Origin: Nitrospira bacterium HGW-Nitrospira-1
GTDB taxonomy: Bacteria; Nitrospirota; Thermodesulfovibrionia; Thermodesulfovibrionales; UBA6898
Assembly: GCA_002839535.1 (NCBI GenBank)
Contig: PGYF01000014.1
Span: 1 to 22,725 of the forward strand
Reading direction: 5' to 3'
DNA length: 22,725 nucleotides
The notes under the pieces are model-generated. The model was not told the origin of the DNA and ran no database searches. It saw only the letters and a program-made list of their open reading frames with translations. The first letter of the stretch is position 1, and each line of letters begins with the position of its first letter. Positions 22,567 through 22,725 of the stretch are shown in pieces. Position numbers and translations under genes: made by a program.

Positions 22567-22725
22567 CTACGCGCACACCGCTATCTGATCTCCCACCTTC
22601 ATGACTCCTCCGTTCAGCACTCTGACGAATATCCCTTCCTTCGGCATCACGCAGTCACCGGCCAGATAGTAAATGGCGCATCGCGTATGACACTCCTTTC
22701 CGATCTGACTCACTTCCACCTTGAT
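22567..22725 (-). CDS. MOSC-domain protein, 3' part only
   Basis: On the minus strand the last 52 codons of a gene enter from the right edge and end in TAG (complement of 22567-22569). The translation holds VEVSQIGKECHTRCAIYY, AGDCVMPKEGIFVRVLNGG and the end KVGDQIAVCA. This is the C-terminal signature of small stand-alone MOSC proteins, related to molybdenum-cofactor sulfuration and binding, with the conserved cysteine-rich GKECH...C...GDC stretch. It is convergent with nuoN and probably unrelated to complex I. The start lies outside the window. Confidence 0.85.
   Translation of the reverse strand: MKVEVSQIGKECHTRCAIYYLAGDCVMPKEGIFVRVLNGGVMKVGDQIAVCA

Overview
The window is a bacterial respiratory complex I (nuo) operon, read on the + strand from nuoD to nuoN, with non-nuo genes set into it. 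Subunit order (D, E, F, G, H, I, J, K, L, M, N as separate genes, nuoD not fused to nuoC), a NuoG with a full C-terminal molybdopterin-oxidoreductase-like part, DUF1566-rich secreted proteins, an ORF6N gene and short dispersed intergenic repeats together suggest a Nitrospirota-like or deltaproteobacterial-type anaerobe or chemolithotroph. The taxon is an inference from gene style, not proven by a marker gene.

Layout. 1-125: short tandem repeats upstream of nuoD. 126-2278: nuoD, a lone cyclic-nucleotide-binding-fold protein, nuoE. 2279-2378: dispersed-repeat remnant. 2379-7855: nuoF, nuoG, nuoH, nuoI, with a heptanucleotide repeat array across the nuoF stop. 7856-7933: palindromic MITE/REP-like element. 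7951-8815: nuoJ and nuoK. 8816-9430: a second heptad array and an ORF6N-domain gene. 9431-12896: nuoL and nuoM. 12897-21030: an 8.1 kb block of secreted-protein genes between nuoM and nuoN. 21031-22455: nuoN. 22456-22566: convergent intergenic gap. 22567-22725 (-): 3' end of a MOSC-domain gene.

The nuo genes encode a proton-pumping NADH:quinone oxidoreductase: E, F and G form the NADH/electron-input module, D and I (with B and C outside the window) the quinone-linked module, and H, J, K, L, M and N the membrane pump. All visible Fe-S ligands and pump Glu/Lys residues are present, so the complex looks functional despite three interruptions.

The most unusual part is 12912-21013. It holds a 1357-residue secreted multidomain protein (four DUF1566/Lcl_C modules, an ASH-type domain, carboxypeptidase-regulatory-like, Ig-like and FN3 domains). 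After it comes a tandem duplication of a two-gene module: A, a secreted small carboxypeptidase-regulatory-like protein, and B, a secreted zinc phospholipase C/P1-nuclease-like protein. Copy 1 has decayed (A1 frameshifted by a 5-bp duplication, B1 truncated to its N-terminus); copy 2 is intact. The block is bracketed by an exact 13-bp direct repeat that contains the Shine-Dalgarno sequence of the gene that follows. This is what would be expected if an original nuoM-nuoN junction had been split, the insert keeping a copy of the ribosome binding site at each end. The A-B pair in the respiratory operon is the best candidate here for an uncharacterised system.
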